A stretch of DNA of 64,000 nucleotides from assembly GCA_027422505.1 (NCBI GenBank), contig JAPQWV010000498.1:1-64000 (forward strand), read 5' to 3'. Under the pieces are notes generated by a model, which was given only the letters and a program-made list of their open reading frames with translations, had not been told where the DNA came from and made no database searches. This DNA is from Craterostigma plantagineum (lineage: Eukaryota; Streptophyta; Magnoliopsida; Lamiales; Linderniaceae). Positions 42,221-54,598 of the stretch are shown here, piece by piece. Position numbers and translations under genes: made by a program. The first letter of the stretch is position 1; each line of letters begins with the position of its first letter.

Positions 42221-43188
42221 TTGCTAATTACCTGTAGTAACTCAACCAATATAATTCAAAGCCATATACTCAGCCCAACAAGAAACAGAATTCACTGTGA
42301 ATTATATCATTCTCTCAAATGTTTGTTTCCTTCCAAAGGCGCTTTCCTTTCCCACTTTTTCCTTGTTTTCTTACAAAAAGAAGCGTTTCTTGGTTGAAGA
42401 CCTCAAAGCTATGATTGCTTGCCATGTCTTCGTCGACTGACAAGTGTATTATTATACTTGTGGGTATTGAAGCACAAGCACTCTCCTTTTTTTATTAAAG
42501 AAAAATTGGTTATATCCTTACTTTAACTTTCATAAAGTGGTAAAGAGAAAAAGCTGATGTGGAGTGTTTTCAGGCAAAAAAATAATTGGCTAAGGAGCTA
42601 ATTGCTTACTTGAATAGGGTTGGTGAATGTTTATGTAGATGCCTTTCTTGGGATCATTTGGGCTCGTATATATATTAACAAAAATGTAGTTGGGTACATT
42701 TACTCTAATTGCAAGAAAGATTGGATCTTTCTTTGCAAATTATTAGTATTTCCACGGAAAATCATTCTTTTATAGCAACAATAGGTCAATAGATATGATT
42801 CTCAAGAGAAAAAAAATTGTATATTTTAGCCATTTGATTAAAACTAAATAAATAGAAAACTTAATAGCTTTTGAGCTTTAGATGTTGGTGGCAGTCGTCT
42901 TCTTATACAAGATTATTACTATATCCATGGATATTATACAAGATACATTAAATTACACATACTAATTAAAGCCAACGGCATAAATAATGAATCAACTTGA
43001 TGTAGGGTCCACTGGCCGTTTAATATAGAATAGACTAGAGAGATAAAATTCAAGATATTAGACATATGCTCATGCGAATATGCGCCATGAAAAATTGTTA
43101 AGAACATTTTAATTACAAAAAGAGAAAAAGAAAAGGGAAAACTAGAAGGGAAAAAAGAAAAGGAAAAAATCAACAATATGCATCTAAT
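42221..43188. other. Intergenic region with bHLH promoter, no gene seen
   Basis: AT-rich DNA upstream of the minus-strand bHLH gene and downstream of the THA8-like gene. Chance frames of about 80 codons have biased low-complexity composition. Confidence 0.5.
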
Positions 43189-43851
43189 CTACAAAACGCG
43201 CGATTTGACGAAAACGCCCTTGTACAACCTCCTCAATTCGGCGTCGACCTCGGCCGCTAGCTCGCCTTCGCCGACGTTCCTCAGCCCTCTGCCCAATACC
43301 CTCCCCAGGTACTCGCCCACCTGCCACGTGTCGCCCCATCCACCCTTCCTCATCATTCTGTAAATCCTAACCGTCGATTCCCTACTGTTCGCCCCATTCA
43401 CGGCCTTCACTAGCCTCAGCAATCCCTTGCTGCTGCTGTCCCCCATATCAATCGCGCCGTCCCTGTCCCCCTCCAGCTCCTCGATCAATCGGTCGACTTC
43501 CTCCGCCGCGCCGTCGCCGGCCAGCGCCTGCACGAGCTGCGCGTAAGTGTCGAGCGGAATCGGCGGGTGTTCCTCGCGGAGCACGCGGAACGCGTGGAGC
43601 GCCAGGGCGAGGTGGTCCGGGCTGGATGCCAGGTGTGCGAACGCGGCGGTGAGGTCGGGCTTGAGGAGGCGCGTGAGGTGGTGCGTGGGGAGCGGCTGGG
43701 AGAGCTTTTGCGCTCGCTTGAGGTGTTGGATGGCGTGGATGGACTCGGAGGAGAGTGTTCGGCCACGCTGCAGCGGTGGTCGGGCGTCGCGTGGGCCGCA
43801 CCGCACTGTTAGGGATGTGAGCGATGGTAGTAATGCCGCCGCCGCCGCCAT
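43189..43851 (-). CDS. THA8-like pentatricopeptide-type protein, probably organellar
   Basis: Single-exon gene of 220 residues, much more GC-rich than its surroundings. It starts MAAAAALLPSLTSLTVRCGP, an Ala/Ser/Thr-rich presequence that fits plastid targeting. It continues RDARPPLQRGRTLSSESIHA, the block I associate with THA8 and THA8-like proteins. The remainder is helical and follows PPR-type spacing (LALALHAFRVLREE, LDTYAQLVQALAGDG, STVRIYRMMRKGGWGD). THA8 is a short PPR protein that aids splicing of plastid group II introns; THA8-like proteins are related but less well studied. RNA binding in the chloroplast is therefore inferred. Other long frames here are GC-driven shadows. Confidence 0.8.
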   Translation of the reverse strand: MAAAAALLPSLTSLTVRCGPRDARPPLQRGRTLSSESIHAIQHLKRAQKLSQPLPTHHLTRLLKPDLTAAFAHLASSPDHLALALHAFRVLREEHPPIPLDTYAQLVQALAGDGAAEEVDRLIEELEGDRDGAIDMGDSSSKGLLRLVKAVNGANSRESTVRIYRMMRKGGWGDTWQVGEYLGRVLGRGLRNVGEGELAAEVDAELRRLYKGVFVKSRVL

Positions 43852-45042
43852 TTTAGGGTTGCTTTTTCCCGATTTGGGGATGTAATGTTGAAATGATATT
43901 GGAAATTGTGTGAAATTGGAAGAACACGCTCATTTTTCTTTCTTATTTATTTTCAATGTTATATGATTTTCTAATGACCCAACAAATATTTTGGGCTCGA
44001 TTTGGGCAAACTTTTACAAGTTGAACTGACGTTAATACAAGCACATTGACTCATAAAAGCCTATTAATACAACGTAAATCTGTTTAATTGCATTTCAACC
44101 CCTTGTGGTTTGAAAAATTAGGATTGGATGACGAAGAATGGAGATGGAATTTAATGGTCCAATATTTAAAATGTTACGACTACGAGAGGAGGATCTGATG
44201 ATGACTATTAATTAATTTAATATGGCACCGTCCGCACCGTCCAATTGATGTTTTCGGAAATACTAATTATTATTTGAGAAATCCACCAACACAAATTAAG
44301 GAATTGGGAAAGGTAAGAAAAAGGATCATTACAACACTATATTATATATGTATACATATGTATTTATAAAATGTATAGTCAATTAATTTTAGGTGAATGA
44401 GATCAATAATTGAATGTGACGTTTGGAAAATTATTTTTCTTCTAAATCACATCGAATAAAGTAAACCAAGATTCCTTCAACCCAACCGCCCAAACCCTAT
44501 CAGCCAGCTAATCTCCATTATTAAACCTTACTTAACAAAAAGGAATGTTTTTTCAGCAGATTGAACAAACGCACAAGAGCTAGTTTATATATTTAAGTCG
44601 CCATCATATTTAGTTTTGTATTGGGTTTTGTTTGGAAAAAAAAAATTAATTCATCTTTTTCTTTTTGGATTGGTTCATTCACATGGATATGTTTTGCGAA
44701 TTGCAGTCTATCGACATTTCAATTACGAGCACGTTAGTGACAGCTAGGCGTCAACCAAGTGTTCTTTTTTATCGGATTTGCTTTGGATATTGAAATATAG
44801 AATGTGTTTCGTTTTATTTTTTTTGAATACTTTTATACTATATATTTGTCTAGATTACAATTAGTTGTCAAGATAGAATTTCCACGTCGGATACTATCCC
44901 TAATAATTATCATCTATCCTGTGACGAGGCATCCAGTATATGCTTGAACAAGATACCCATAAACTGAACGGACATAGTTATTTAAAAATAAATAATCCAA
45001 AGCAAAAAATAAACAAGTAAATAAAAATTTCAAGTTTCCGGC
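43852..45042. other. Divergent intergenic region, no gene seen
   Basis: About 1.2 kb of AT-rich DNA between the THA8-like gene and the aquaporin gene. It has a GGGCTCGATTTGGGC stretch near 43992 and one isolated ATCGACATTTC at 44709, matching the retrotransposon motif by itself. No repeat or exon seen. Confidence 0.5.
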
Positions 45043-45050
45043 TATATATA
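45043..45050 (+). promoter_or_regulatory. TATA box of the aquaporin gene
   Basis: TATATATA about 140 bases before the ATG at 45188, followed by a purine-rich leader. Confidence 0.5.
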
Positions 45051-45187
45051 TCCGTGACACAGAAAGTTCCATTCGTGCCATATCAAAGAGAGTTCCCCTC
45101 TTCCTTATTCTTCACCAACCATAATTATATATTAAGTTATATTCACTAAAACAGAAAAGAAAGATAATATTACAAATAATAAAAAAA

Positions 45188-46724
45188 ATGGCTGGAATCG
45201 CATTCGGAAGATTTGACGACTCCTTTAGCTTTGCCACCATCAAAGCATACATCGCAGAGTTCATCTCCACCTTGCTCTTCGTCTTCGCCGGCGTCGGCTC
45301 AGCCATCGCCTACAGTACGCTGATAATAATAATATTCAACAAACTAAATTATAGCTTTCACATCAATACTTCCATGCATGTACGTAAAACGAAATCTGAG
45401 TTCATCATACGTTACGCAGACAAGTTGACCGCCGACGCAGCCCTAGACCCATCTGGGCTCGTGGCCGTGGCCGTGTGCCATGGGTTCGCCCTATTCGTGG
45501 CGGTTGCGGTCGGTGCCAACATCTCGGGCGGGCACGTGAACCCCGCGGTTACGTTCGGCTTGGCCCTCGGCGGTCATATTACGGTCCTCACCGGCATTTT
45601 CTATTGGGTCGCTCAGCTTCTCGGCTCCATCGTTGCGTGCCTACTGCTCAAAGTCGTCACTGGAGGACTGGTAAGTCGCGCACATTATGCTGGACTTCAC
45701 CTAAAAGTCGTGTTTAGGCTGATTTCATTATTACCTAGTGTTAGGTCTGGGTTTGCTTTTCAAGGGAAGATATGAAAATATAAAACACACTAGGCAAAGC
45801 AAAATAGTATTTGGTTGACTTTTCTCAATACAAATTAACTAAGAAGGTATCAAGATAATATAAGTAGGTTTTTTTTTTTTTTTGGGACCTAATATAGGCT
45901 TTTTTTTTTAATATAAGCAAATGCCGCTAGATGTGTAGTTTTTGTAAATTACTGCATTGAGTTTCATACCCATGACTTCTCACGCTTTATTATCGTCTAT
46001 TCTTTTTTATTAGGATTTGGTTGAAATGTCAGTAATTCAATTAATTTGGTCAATGACCAATCATATTTCACTTACAAATTAATAATTATTTTTGAAAAAA
46101 TGTATACCCACGTTCATATTGTCAAAAGCATAAAGAGAAGCGAATTCTGAGTAGAATGAGTAAAAAAAATAAATCATAATATAAATAAATTTCTATTTCT
46201 AATTTATTTGTTTTTTTAATGTGTAGAGTTAGATTTTGCACAGGCATAGAGTGCGTAATGTTAATAGTTATTATTATTATTAGGATTTAGGTTTCAAACC
46301 TTAGATTTTACCTGCGTTGATTTTATAATTATTTTCATTTGTTCCATAGGCTATCCCGACCCATGGGGTGGCCTCGGGCGTGGGAGCGATCCAAGGTGTG
46401 GTGATGGAGATAGTAATCACCTTTGCCTTAGTCTACACAGTCTACGCCACCGCGGCCGACCCTAAGAAGGGATCGTTGGGCACGATTGCGCCTATTGCGA
46501 TTGGGTTCATCGTCGGGGCGAACATTTTAGCCGCGGGTCCGTTCTCGGGCGGGTCGATGAACCCGGCCCGATCGTTCGGCCCGGCGGTGGTCAGCGGGGA
46601 CTTTTCGGGCAATTGGATCTATTGGGTCGGCCCGCTCGTCGGCGGCGGGCTCGCCGGGCTTGTCTATAGCAACGTTTTTATTGACCGCGAGCAACATGAA
46701 CCACTTGCTAGCAGCGACTTTTAA
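45188..46724 (+). CDS. TIP2: Tonoplast intrinsic protein, TIP2 type (aquaporin)
   Basis: Three exons: 45188-45314, 45420-45670 and 46350-46724, all GT-AG; 250 residues. It forms a six-helix channel with the two NPA half-helices [11 protein letters not shown] and [11 protein letters not shown]. The start [20 protein letters not shown] and the end HEPLASSDF are those of TIP2 (delta-TIP). The aromatic/arginine filter residues expected for TIP2 can be seen: His in VCHGFALF, Ile in [12 protein letters not shown], Gly and Arg flanking the second NPA. This filter type passes water and also ammonia or urea in studied homologues. The protein sits in the vacuolar membrane. Intron positions after AIAY and after VTGGL are those usual for TIP genes. 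Highly GC-rich third exon. Member number within TIP2 is not assigned. Confidence 0.95.
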
Positions 46725-47250
46725 TTTGTTGAGTTCGATTTTTTCGAACTGTAAGTTTCTCGTTGGTTCGAGTACGAGGATTGAACTTGTGTTATTTTAT
46801 GTTTTTTTTTTTGTTCTTTTTTTTTTTTTTGTGATTTGTGGTTATTATCCATGTGGTCTGAATTGCGTGTCGCGTCGTTGCTTTTTTATGGACAAAATCA
46901 TGAAAGTGGTTGAAGACTTTTAATCATTATTTGTCATGTCTTTTTGCAATGATTGATGATTATTATGTATTTTCAAACATTAGTAGTAAGTCCGAAGATA
47001 AGATACCATACACTATGCTAATAGTACCATGTAAATAACGAATTGAAGAAGCTGACCAAACATAAAATAGAACTTATTACAAATATCATAGGTAGTGTTG
47101 ACTGTTGTATTATATCAAATCGTTGTTTTGAGGAGTTATTCATAGGATTCGTTTTCACAGTTTTGAGATCATTGGCTCAACAAGCCCAAATTAGATGTAA
47201 TAAAAAATAACTGGCCCAGAAAGCCCAAATAATTGTACGAAAAAAGAATT
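46725..47250. other. Intergenic region, no gene seen
   Basis: 3' flank of the TIP gene with T-runs near 46803 and 46820, then AGCCCAAAT and GGCCCA elements near 47190-47225 next to the tRNA. No other feature seen. Confidence 0.5.
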
Positions 47251-47323
47251 CGCCCACCGTGGGGCTCGAACCCACGACCACAAGGTTAAGAGCCTTGCGC
47301 TCTACCGACTGAGCTAGACGGGC
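47251..47323 (-). tRNA. tRNA-Lys (CTT)
   Basis: On the minus strand the 73-base gene starts GCCCGTCTAGCTCAGTCGG and ends CCCCACGGTGGGCG. Acceptor arms pair (GCCCGTC with GGTGGGC), the anticodon loop is CTCTTAA with CTT, and the T-arm GTGGGTTCGAGCCCCAC is intact. No intron. Confidence 0.96.
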
Positions 47324-48471
47324 ATTTGGTTATTATGTGCTCTCTTGAGTTTTACGAAGATTTTATCTACTGTCAAAAAAGGCCCGATTTAAGAGCCCAA
47401 TACATATTATCGCAGATGTATGGCCCATTTGATGTCGATCACAAAATTTAAGAAACTCGAGTTAATGAATAATGGTATTCCCAATGCATCATATATTGAT
47501 TCGGTCAAAAGTCGAAGTGAAAAGGAAATAAATGGTTCATTTAATAGTTTAGAAGAGATTTATAGAAAAAAGGATTATGCGATTCTATAAAGTTCCAAAT
47601 ATACAGAAAAAGGAAAACCCTTCTTAAAGCAGGAGCTGAAAAGGTTAGCGACACAAGGTATCCTCATGTCACATATAAAATAAAAACATAAAGCTGTTTG
47701 TTCCTATTACAGTGTTTGTATATATTGGTTGCATTTTCTGTGCACGTTGCTCCAGAAAGTTGGTGGTTTGTTTCTTGAGTAACTTTTAAGAAACAATTAA
47801 GAAATTGATTATCTGTAGACATAATCCTTTTTTAAGTACGTGCCTCTATATCGCTATTTACAACTTTCTTTTTCTAACTCTTTCTTGAAATCTGTAAAAA
47901 TGTTTTCATTTGACTGAGAAGGGGAATGATTGTGCTTTGTTTCTCAATGATAATACTTGGGAGCTTCTGTTTCTTACATGATTATTATGCATCTTTTCAA
48001 CCTCGTGATCGTGCCTGTAAATCCTGGTTAATTATGTTTAAAATGCAGTAAAAATCAAGTCTTTCTCTTTAAGCAATAGTTTCTGCTATTTCTTATACTA
48101 TTTTTTAAATCTGGGATGTTTCTGTGATGCCCTTTTGTCTTGTAATACAGTAGCTCACGAGGTTGTGTCAGACTCAGAGAGAGGTAATATTCAAAAAAAA
48201 AAAATTGAAATAATGTGAGATGAAATAATGAAATAACAATAAAAAAAGGGACTATTTTAAGGTTGTATATCCTTTCCAATCGTAGCAGTGTGTCTCATTT
48301 TTCAATTTAAATACTGTCGCTGGCTCGCCTTCTTCTCTCATTGCCTGAACTTTGGTTCAAATTAAACTCTTTTCTGATCGCAAAAGCTGTTATCGTCTTT
48401 TGCAGTATTCCCTTAATTCTTTCATCGTCGTGAAACTGAAGCTTTGCAAGAACACACACACACACACACAC
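47324..48471 (+). promoter_or_regulatory. Upstream region and leader of the first IQD gene
   Basis: About 1.1 kb without another gene. GGCCC and AGCCCA elements near 47382-47397 and 47421 may belong to the tRNA flank or this promoter. A CA repeat (about 48451-48471) runs right up to the ATG at 48472, so it is in the 5' UTR. Confidence 0.45.
48451..48471 (+). repeat. CA microsatellite abutting the IQD start codon
   Basis: About ten CA units ending directly at ATG 48472; length changes would alter only the leader. Confidence 0.9.
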
Positions 48472-49892
48472 ATGGGAAAAGCCACGAGGTGGATAAGAGG
48501 TTTATTCGGTGTAAAGAAAGGCAAAGAAAACGTCGAAAGCAAACAGAATAATGGCGAAAGTGAGAAAAAGAGACGGAGCTTTACGAAACCCGCCGGGAAA
48601 GACAACCCATTTAATGAGATTCCGGCGAATATTCCGGCGACGGCCGATACAGCATGGATGAGATCTTACATCGCTGCCCCTGAAAAGGAAAACGACCACC
48701 ACGCCATGGCGGTGGCTGCTGCCACCGCAGCTGCGGCGGACGCGGCGGTGAAGGCAGCTCAGGCTGCGGCGGTGGTGGTGAGGCTGACCAGCCATGGAAG
48801 AACGGCGTTGCTCATTGGCGCGGCTGAGAAAACGTCTGCCGTGAAGATTCAGTCAATGTTCCGAGGCTATTTGGTACGTAGAACGTTCTCAAATTTAATT
48901 AATATATATTTTAAATACGATTTGAAATTTGAAACGTTTTGGTAAATGAAGTTTGCTAAAAATAGATGTTATATTTAACACATGGCGATCAAATCTGATT
49001 TCGTTTCAACAAATATTTCTTATAGGCAAGAAAAGCATTAAGAGCCTTAAAATGTCTGGTGAAACTACAAGCCCTTGTAAGAGGCTACATTGTCCGAAAA
49101 AGAGCAGCTGCAACTCTACACAGCATGCAAGCTCTCTTTCGGGCCCAAGCCTCGGCCCGATTGCGAAGAGCCCGTCACTCCGTACACGAGATTAGAGCCC
49201 GAAAATCCATCGTAAGCATTTTATTTAATTTCCATTTTTGTTACATAGATGAAGTGAAGACTTAACGCAGCATTATATTTCAAATGTTTTAGGAGAGTTT
49301 CGAAAGGGATATACACAGAAAAAGGCTCTCAGCTTCCTACGAACCTAACTATTACATGTTCGAGGAAAGCCCGAAAATAGTCGAAGTCGACACATGTAAC
49401 GGTTTGAGGCCAAGAAGAATAAGCGCTGACAACACACACGAATATCGCCTCAAGCATAATTATTACCATATGATTCCTTCTTCGCCGCTTATTACCACAG
49501 GCCCAAACCCTAATCGCATCAAAATTCCCGATGAAGGCCGAGATTGGGGATTTATCGAAGAAGATTATAAGTGCGCAACTGCTCAAAGCACGCCGAGGTT
49601 CGCCTTCGCTGGTCGGGGAAACATCTTGCCTATTTCGACGGCTAAAAGCGTGAATGGGGATTATTATTTGTACGATTGCACAAATTGCTGTCCTAATTAC
49701 ATGACGAACACGCAGTCGTTTAAGGCGAAATCGAGGTCTTACAGCGCTCCCAAGCAAAGGCCCGAGCCATTTGTTTCGAAGAAGAGGCTTCCATTGAGTG
49801 AGATAATGGCTTCGAGGAGTAGTTTCAGTGGTGTTAGAATGAATCAGCAGAGACAAGTTATTGATGAAGTGTTTGAATGTCAGATTTATTAA
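48472..49892 (+). CDS. IQD family calmodulin-binding protein (first)
   Basis: Three exons: 48472-48873, 49026-49211 and 49293-49892, in phase, 395 residues. It starts [20 protein letters not shown], the family N-terminus. An Ala-rich helix precedes the IQ67 domain, residues about 118-185: [13 protein letters not shown], then [20 protein letters not shown] and [20 protein letters not shown], with IQ motifs and interleaved 1-5-10 and 1-8-14 hydrophobic spacing. The intron after GYL is at the place conserved in IQD genes. The C-terminal part ends with the basic block [15 protein letters not shown] and a typical [16 protein letters not shown] proteins recruit calmodulin and bind microtubules or the plasma membrane, affecting cell shape. 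It resembles the IQD24/25-type clade, tentatively. Confidence 0.9.
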
Positions 49893-51289
49893 TGATGATG
49901 GTTTACCAGTGGATTAAGAGAGTTGAAATAAATGTTTAATGTTTCTTTTTTAAGTGTGAGCAACGGAATTTGGTGTATTGTTCTCAGTTTTTTTTTTTTT
50001 TTTCGAGTGGTGTGGAATTCTATATTTTCTTGATATGTATATTCTCAGATATGATTGGTGAGTTACATGTCGGGATTAGGGTTTTGATTAGACTTGGGAG
50101 ATATTATCTCTCTTGAAAAAAGGTAAATTGGGTTGCATCATCATCTATGTGATTTTTCTTGAAATTCACTAAATCTGTGAAAAGGACATTAATGTAAGGT
50201 TGTCTTTGGTGATAGTGATGTCCTTTGACTGCATCACATCTCAATAGATAGCACAATCTATCAATTCAAGCAATCACATTTTCTCTTTCTTTCTTTTTCT
50301 TGGGATAATACGCTATGTTATTGGGTGGTCCACTGCCTAATATGGCTGATGATACCGTAATTAATCCACTAATCGATATTTTGTTATAATAATTATTGAA
50401 AATCCAAGCAAACAATATATAAAGAGCATCGATACACCAAACAACAAAAGTTAATTACGTATATCAAGGACTTTAGAAATATTATTTAGAATATAGTCGC
50501 TTTCTTTCAATATTTGGAATTTGGAGGTGACCAGATCATGGAAGTAAATAAGAACGACGTATTATTAACAAATGGTAATTATTCATCGTTCTTAAATACA
50601 AATATGCATTTATGGAAATGCATTGACTTTAGAATGAAAAAAAAAAATAAACCAAGATTCGATAGGAAATTTGAAATGTAACGGTCTTGCGTTATATTTT
50701 AGTAATACATAGGGCATTAACTACAAATCTAGACTTCTGTAGACTATAATAAATACGAATTCGTTTTGCTGAATTTCATAATGGGGTTTCGATTCAAGTC
50801 CCTACTTTGACCTTTTGTTCCAATACGAATTAATAAATAAATAAACAAATCAATTAAAAGGAACAAATGACCCGCAAAAAATATATTTGGGCTGGATCCA
50901 ATTTGAATAGGCAAATGTTATGTCATATTTGTTTTGGGTTCTTCAATTCTTTTGTTTATCTAGTACTAATCGACGTGATTTATTTCATATTTGCATCTTC
51001 AAAAGAATACATTCAGCATATCAATTTATTTAGGGCATGGTTTTATTCTGTTATTTGATTACAGAGTTCGGAGATTGATGAGAAAAATATTCCGGGAATT
51101 TTTGCGTAAAATCCCCATCAGATTCAAAATGTTCATACTGTTTTCTCCTAAAGTCATTCATACATACAGTCAACATTCAGAAATCATTCATACATGCGCA
51201 GTCTATTGCAGAGCTCAGCTCAGTCTCCAGCAATGTACGTAAGAAAGTGACTACTAATAAAAGGTTTTCGAAGAACGGCTCTATTCTTA
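49893..51289. other. Tail-to-tail intergenic region, no gene seen
   Basis: 1.4 kb of AT-rich DNA between the convergent IQD and MSI4-like genes. No transposon ends, tRNA or exon recognised. Confidence 0.5.
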
Positions 51290-54200
51290 TCAAGAAGTTG
51301 GAGGAGATGCAGAGCAAGTGAGCAGATGAGATTTGTATTTCTCAAGTTCCTTTATCACCTCCTCTTCTTGCCGGTAAATTAGGTCGATCATTCGCCAAAT
51401 CTGCACACAAACGACCAAATGAACGAATATAATTAGAGTTGTAAGTTGACAGAAATGCAAAGGATGAAAGTAATTTGTTCGTAGATGGCATGCAAAAATT
51501 ACCTGCAATGTACCTCCACCGCCAGTTTTTTCTCCATCCTCCGAGACGCTAACAATCGTCCAAGGATCAGCCGCGTTCCAGTGAAAGTCGACAACCTTAT
51601 CCCTGTAATATCGTTAGCGGGAAGAAAAAGCAGCCTAAGTTTTTGGACTGAGGATAGAAAAATAAGGTAAACGCTGATCCAATTACCTGTGTCCTGCATG
51701 TCGAAAGAATAACCCAGGAGGATATTTTGAATCTCCAACTCCACCATGGTTCTCCACCTTCCCAATCTACGCAGAGAAACAATGTTAAAGAAAAGTGTGT
51801 GAAGCATTTGCAAATTTTCCGATCACAAGTCACATAGGATGCAAATATCTCAGCATTTATCATGCTTTTAGTAACTACTAGGTCACATTGAGGAAGTATT
51901 CTACTAACACCACATGGGTTTACCTTTGAATGATCCCAAATGTTCAAGATGCCGTCCTCAGCAGCACTACCAAAGACAGATGATGTCGATGGAGACCACT
52001 GGAAACTTATATGTGAGATTTCCACTGAGTGTATTTTGCTAAGGAGAGAAGGGAAAAAGAAAATATATAACAAAATATGCAAGTCCTGAGCTCCAATCCA
52101 ATACCTGGACACATAATACAGCAGCACTATGGCATTCAAATATGTGAACAGGCGATCCAACTTCACCAGAGACAAGTTTTCGGCGGTCAAACATGTGAAT
52201 GGTATTATCAGCAGATCTAAAAGATGCAGAAAGAAAGAAAGTTGACAATCGAATGGATGACAGGATAGAACAAGAACTCAAGCAGAACTAAAATCTGATA
52301 CAAATGTAAGACTTCAAGCCACAAAATACCCTGTCAGAATCAAATTCACATCATGCGGATTCCAATCAACACAATGAATATCAGCATTATGCGCCTTTTC
52401 AACCTGTGATGCAGTTGTGGACAAGGAGAGAAGAAAGAAAAAATTGGATTATTATGTGGAAAATGAGTGCATGTACTCTAAAAGATTATGAGAAACCAAT
52501 GTTTATGTTAACCTTAACAGCTGGAGTTGTGCCACTTCTTGTATCCCACGGCATCAGGCAAGAATCATCACCGACACTGCAGAATTCCTGAGCACTGTAT
52601 AACAAGGTATGAGAGGCAAGATTAACTTTTGGCCAAAAGAAAAAAAGACATTCAACAAGTGATCTATATCATACTTTAGAATCATGTCTAGAATTATAAA
52701 TCATTTGTGCTGCTTGAAATAGTACAAAATTACAAGCATCTCACAACCTTGAAGGATTAAACTGGACATCTTCGACTGTATCTCCATGCCCTTGGAAAAT
52801 TCCTCGAGCTTGAACAGATGGTCCATTGCCAGCTTTACCACCATTTGGTCCACCACCTTTAGAACCAGGAGATTTTACAGGGTCCGAAGCGAGAGACGAT
52901 ACATGGTCATGGATGCTCCATAAAACCACGGATTTGTCCTTACCTGCAAAAGTTTCCACCATCCGCAGCATGATGATAACTAGAAGAAACAGCTTCCGTA
53001 CATGGAAAACATACACAACCACCCATTCCACAATATATAGATAGATAGATACAGAACAAACAGAGAGAGAAGGGGTTTATTCAACCTCCAGAGAGTACAA
53101 AGGGCTCCGTAGGACTCAAGGCTAGGGCAAATTCTGCATTTTCTTGATGTCCAGTCAATACCTGCAATATATTTGACGTTCAATCAATATAAAAGTGATA
53201 ATATCTAAATGGAGGGATAAGCAATATAGGTACATTTTGGGTCGAGATAAATGAGAAATCACAAAGGGTAAGAAGGTATTTGAGAGCATACAAGGTCTGG
53301 AACTGACGGTGAAACCCCCAGTACGGGTTGGCGATTAGGTTGACTCTCCACGTCCCAAATGAGAACCTAGCAGCTCGAAGAACGATCAGTCAACTCATGG
53401 AGTAACAATGCATTTTATGAACAAATGTTCACGGGAGGGAAAATTCGAACTCTGTAATTTCTTACATCAGGACTGTCAGTGTGAGTAGCCACAATGTTGC
53501 TATTCTGTGGAAGTTCCCTGATTCTGTTTACCTGCAATTGCAAACACCATATGCGTTCCAGATGATTGCCAAGCAAAATTATGAATTATAAAACTTAATA
53601 TGTTTAAAGCTCGCCATGGACTTGTATTATCCCACTTTTCATGATCTTTTTTTCAAACGTGCAAAATGTATAAACACGCGCAAATAGGTGACAAGAAAGA
53701 TACCTCGCCCGGATGTATGATGGTCTTATATTTCTTTACAAAAGGCGACCGAGACTCTTCATTGAACTGGAATATTGTAAAGAATGCAATGAGGAAAAAA
53801 CAATAACATCCTGTGCTATATAGAGTTGCACGATCCAAATAACTGCCAACTTAAAAATGCAACCGATCGATGATGACCGTCAATGGATGTGTTATATAGA
53901 TTCATAACCTGTGCTATGTGCTCCGCTGCAGCAACTCTGGATTTTACAACTTCAACATTTGCTATGACAAGTGTATTGGGAACGCTACCGTCTGTCTGAA
54001 GAGAAAAAATGTTACTTTTGAACCCAAAGCATTATGTAGAGAATTCGCATTTTCAAATATTTATATAATCAGCTATGTAACAGATCGTTCCATTCTTTTA
54101 CAGATATATCATCTCATCTACGAGGACAAACACATAGTACCTGTTCAGACAGGTATAGGCGCTGACGGTTCTTGTAAGTAGCATGTTCAACTTGCGGACC

Positions 54201-54598
54201 CCATCTGAATGCCACAGAAGTTTTCACAATTGTTAGCACACAGCGTTTGATGAAGTAATGTAAAACCACAGGTGAACCAAGAAATCTTGTCTTCACACGC
54301 ATTACAAGCACACCCTCTACACCCAAACTCCTCAAATGATTATTTCGGAAGAAAAAAAAATCAAAAGCTAAAAGATGCGGTAAACTGACAGAAATGAAAG
54401 AACGAGCTAGCTCAGTCAACGCAAATTCAAAAAAACCAACCGCAACAACAAAACCCTAGAGGCAACAGAAAAGAGGACAGAAATGCACCTGCAAGAAAGC
54501 GAAGGCCAAACAAGGTTGTGATTAGCAAGCCAATCGTAGAGAACAGGGACAAGCGACTTCCATTGACCGTAGCGCTCGTCCACAGTACGATCCTTCAT
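51290..54598 (-). CDS. MSI4/FVE-like WD40 protein with shortened N-terminus
   Basis: About fifteen exons on the minus strand with GT-AG borders. The first is 54598-54489 and the stop is at 51290-51292. The reading gives the RbAp48-type N-terminal helix (DERYGQWKSLVPVLYDWLAN, VWPSLSCR) and a WD40 propeller, for example FVKKYKTIIHPGE, ELPQNSNIVATHTDSPD, LTGHQENAEFALALSPTEPF, GKDKSVVLWSIHDH, VEKAHNADIHCVDWNPHD, SSVFGSAAEDGILNIWDHSK and HRDKVVDFHWNAADPWTIVS. MSI4/FVE joins histone deacetylase and CUL4-DDB1 complexes to silence FLC and transposons, controlling flowering and cold response. Unlike MSI4 and MSI5 it starts right at MKDRTVDERY and lacks the basic N-terminal extension; the frame is open a few codons upstream but without an ATG. 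One repeat has CLMPWD where a hydrophobic residue usually precedes WD. It may be a divergent paralogue. Confidence 0.87.

Noticed and set aside
43448..43885. Several long overlapping frames on both strands
   Set aside because: Produced by high GC content of the THA8-like gene; only the 43189-43851 minus frame has family similarity.
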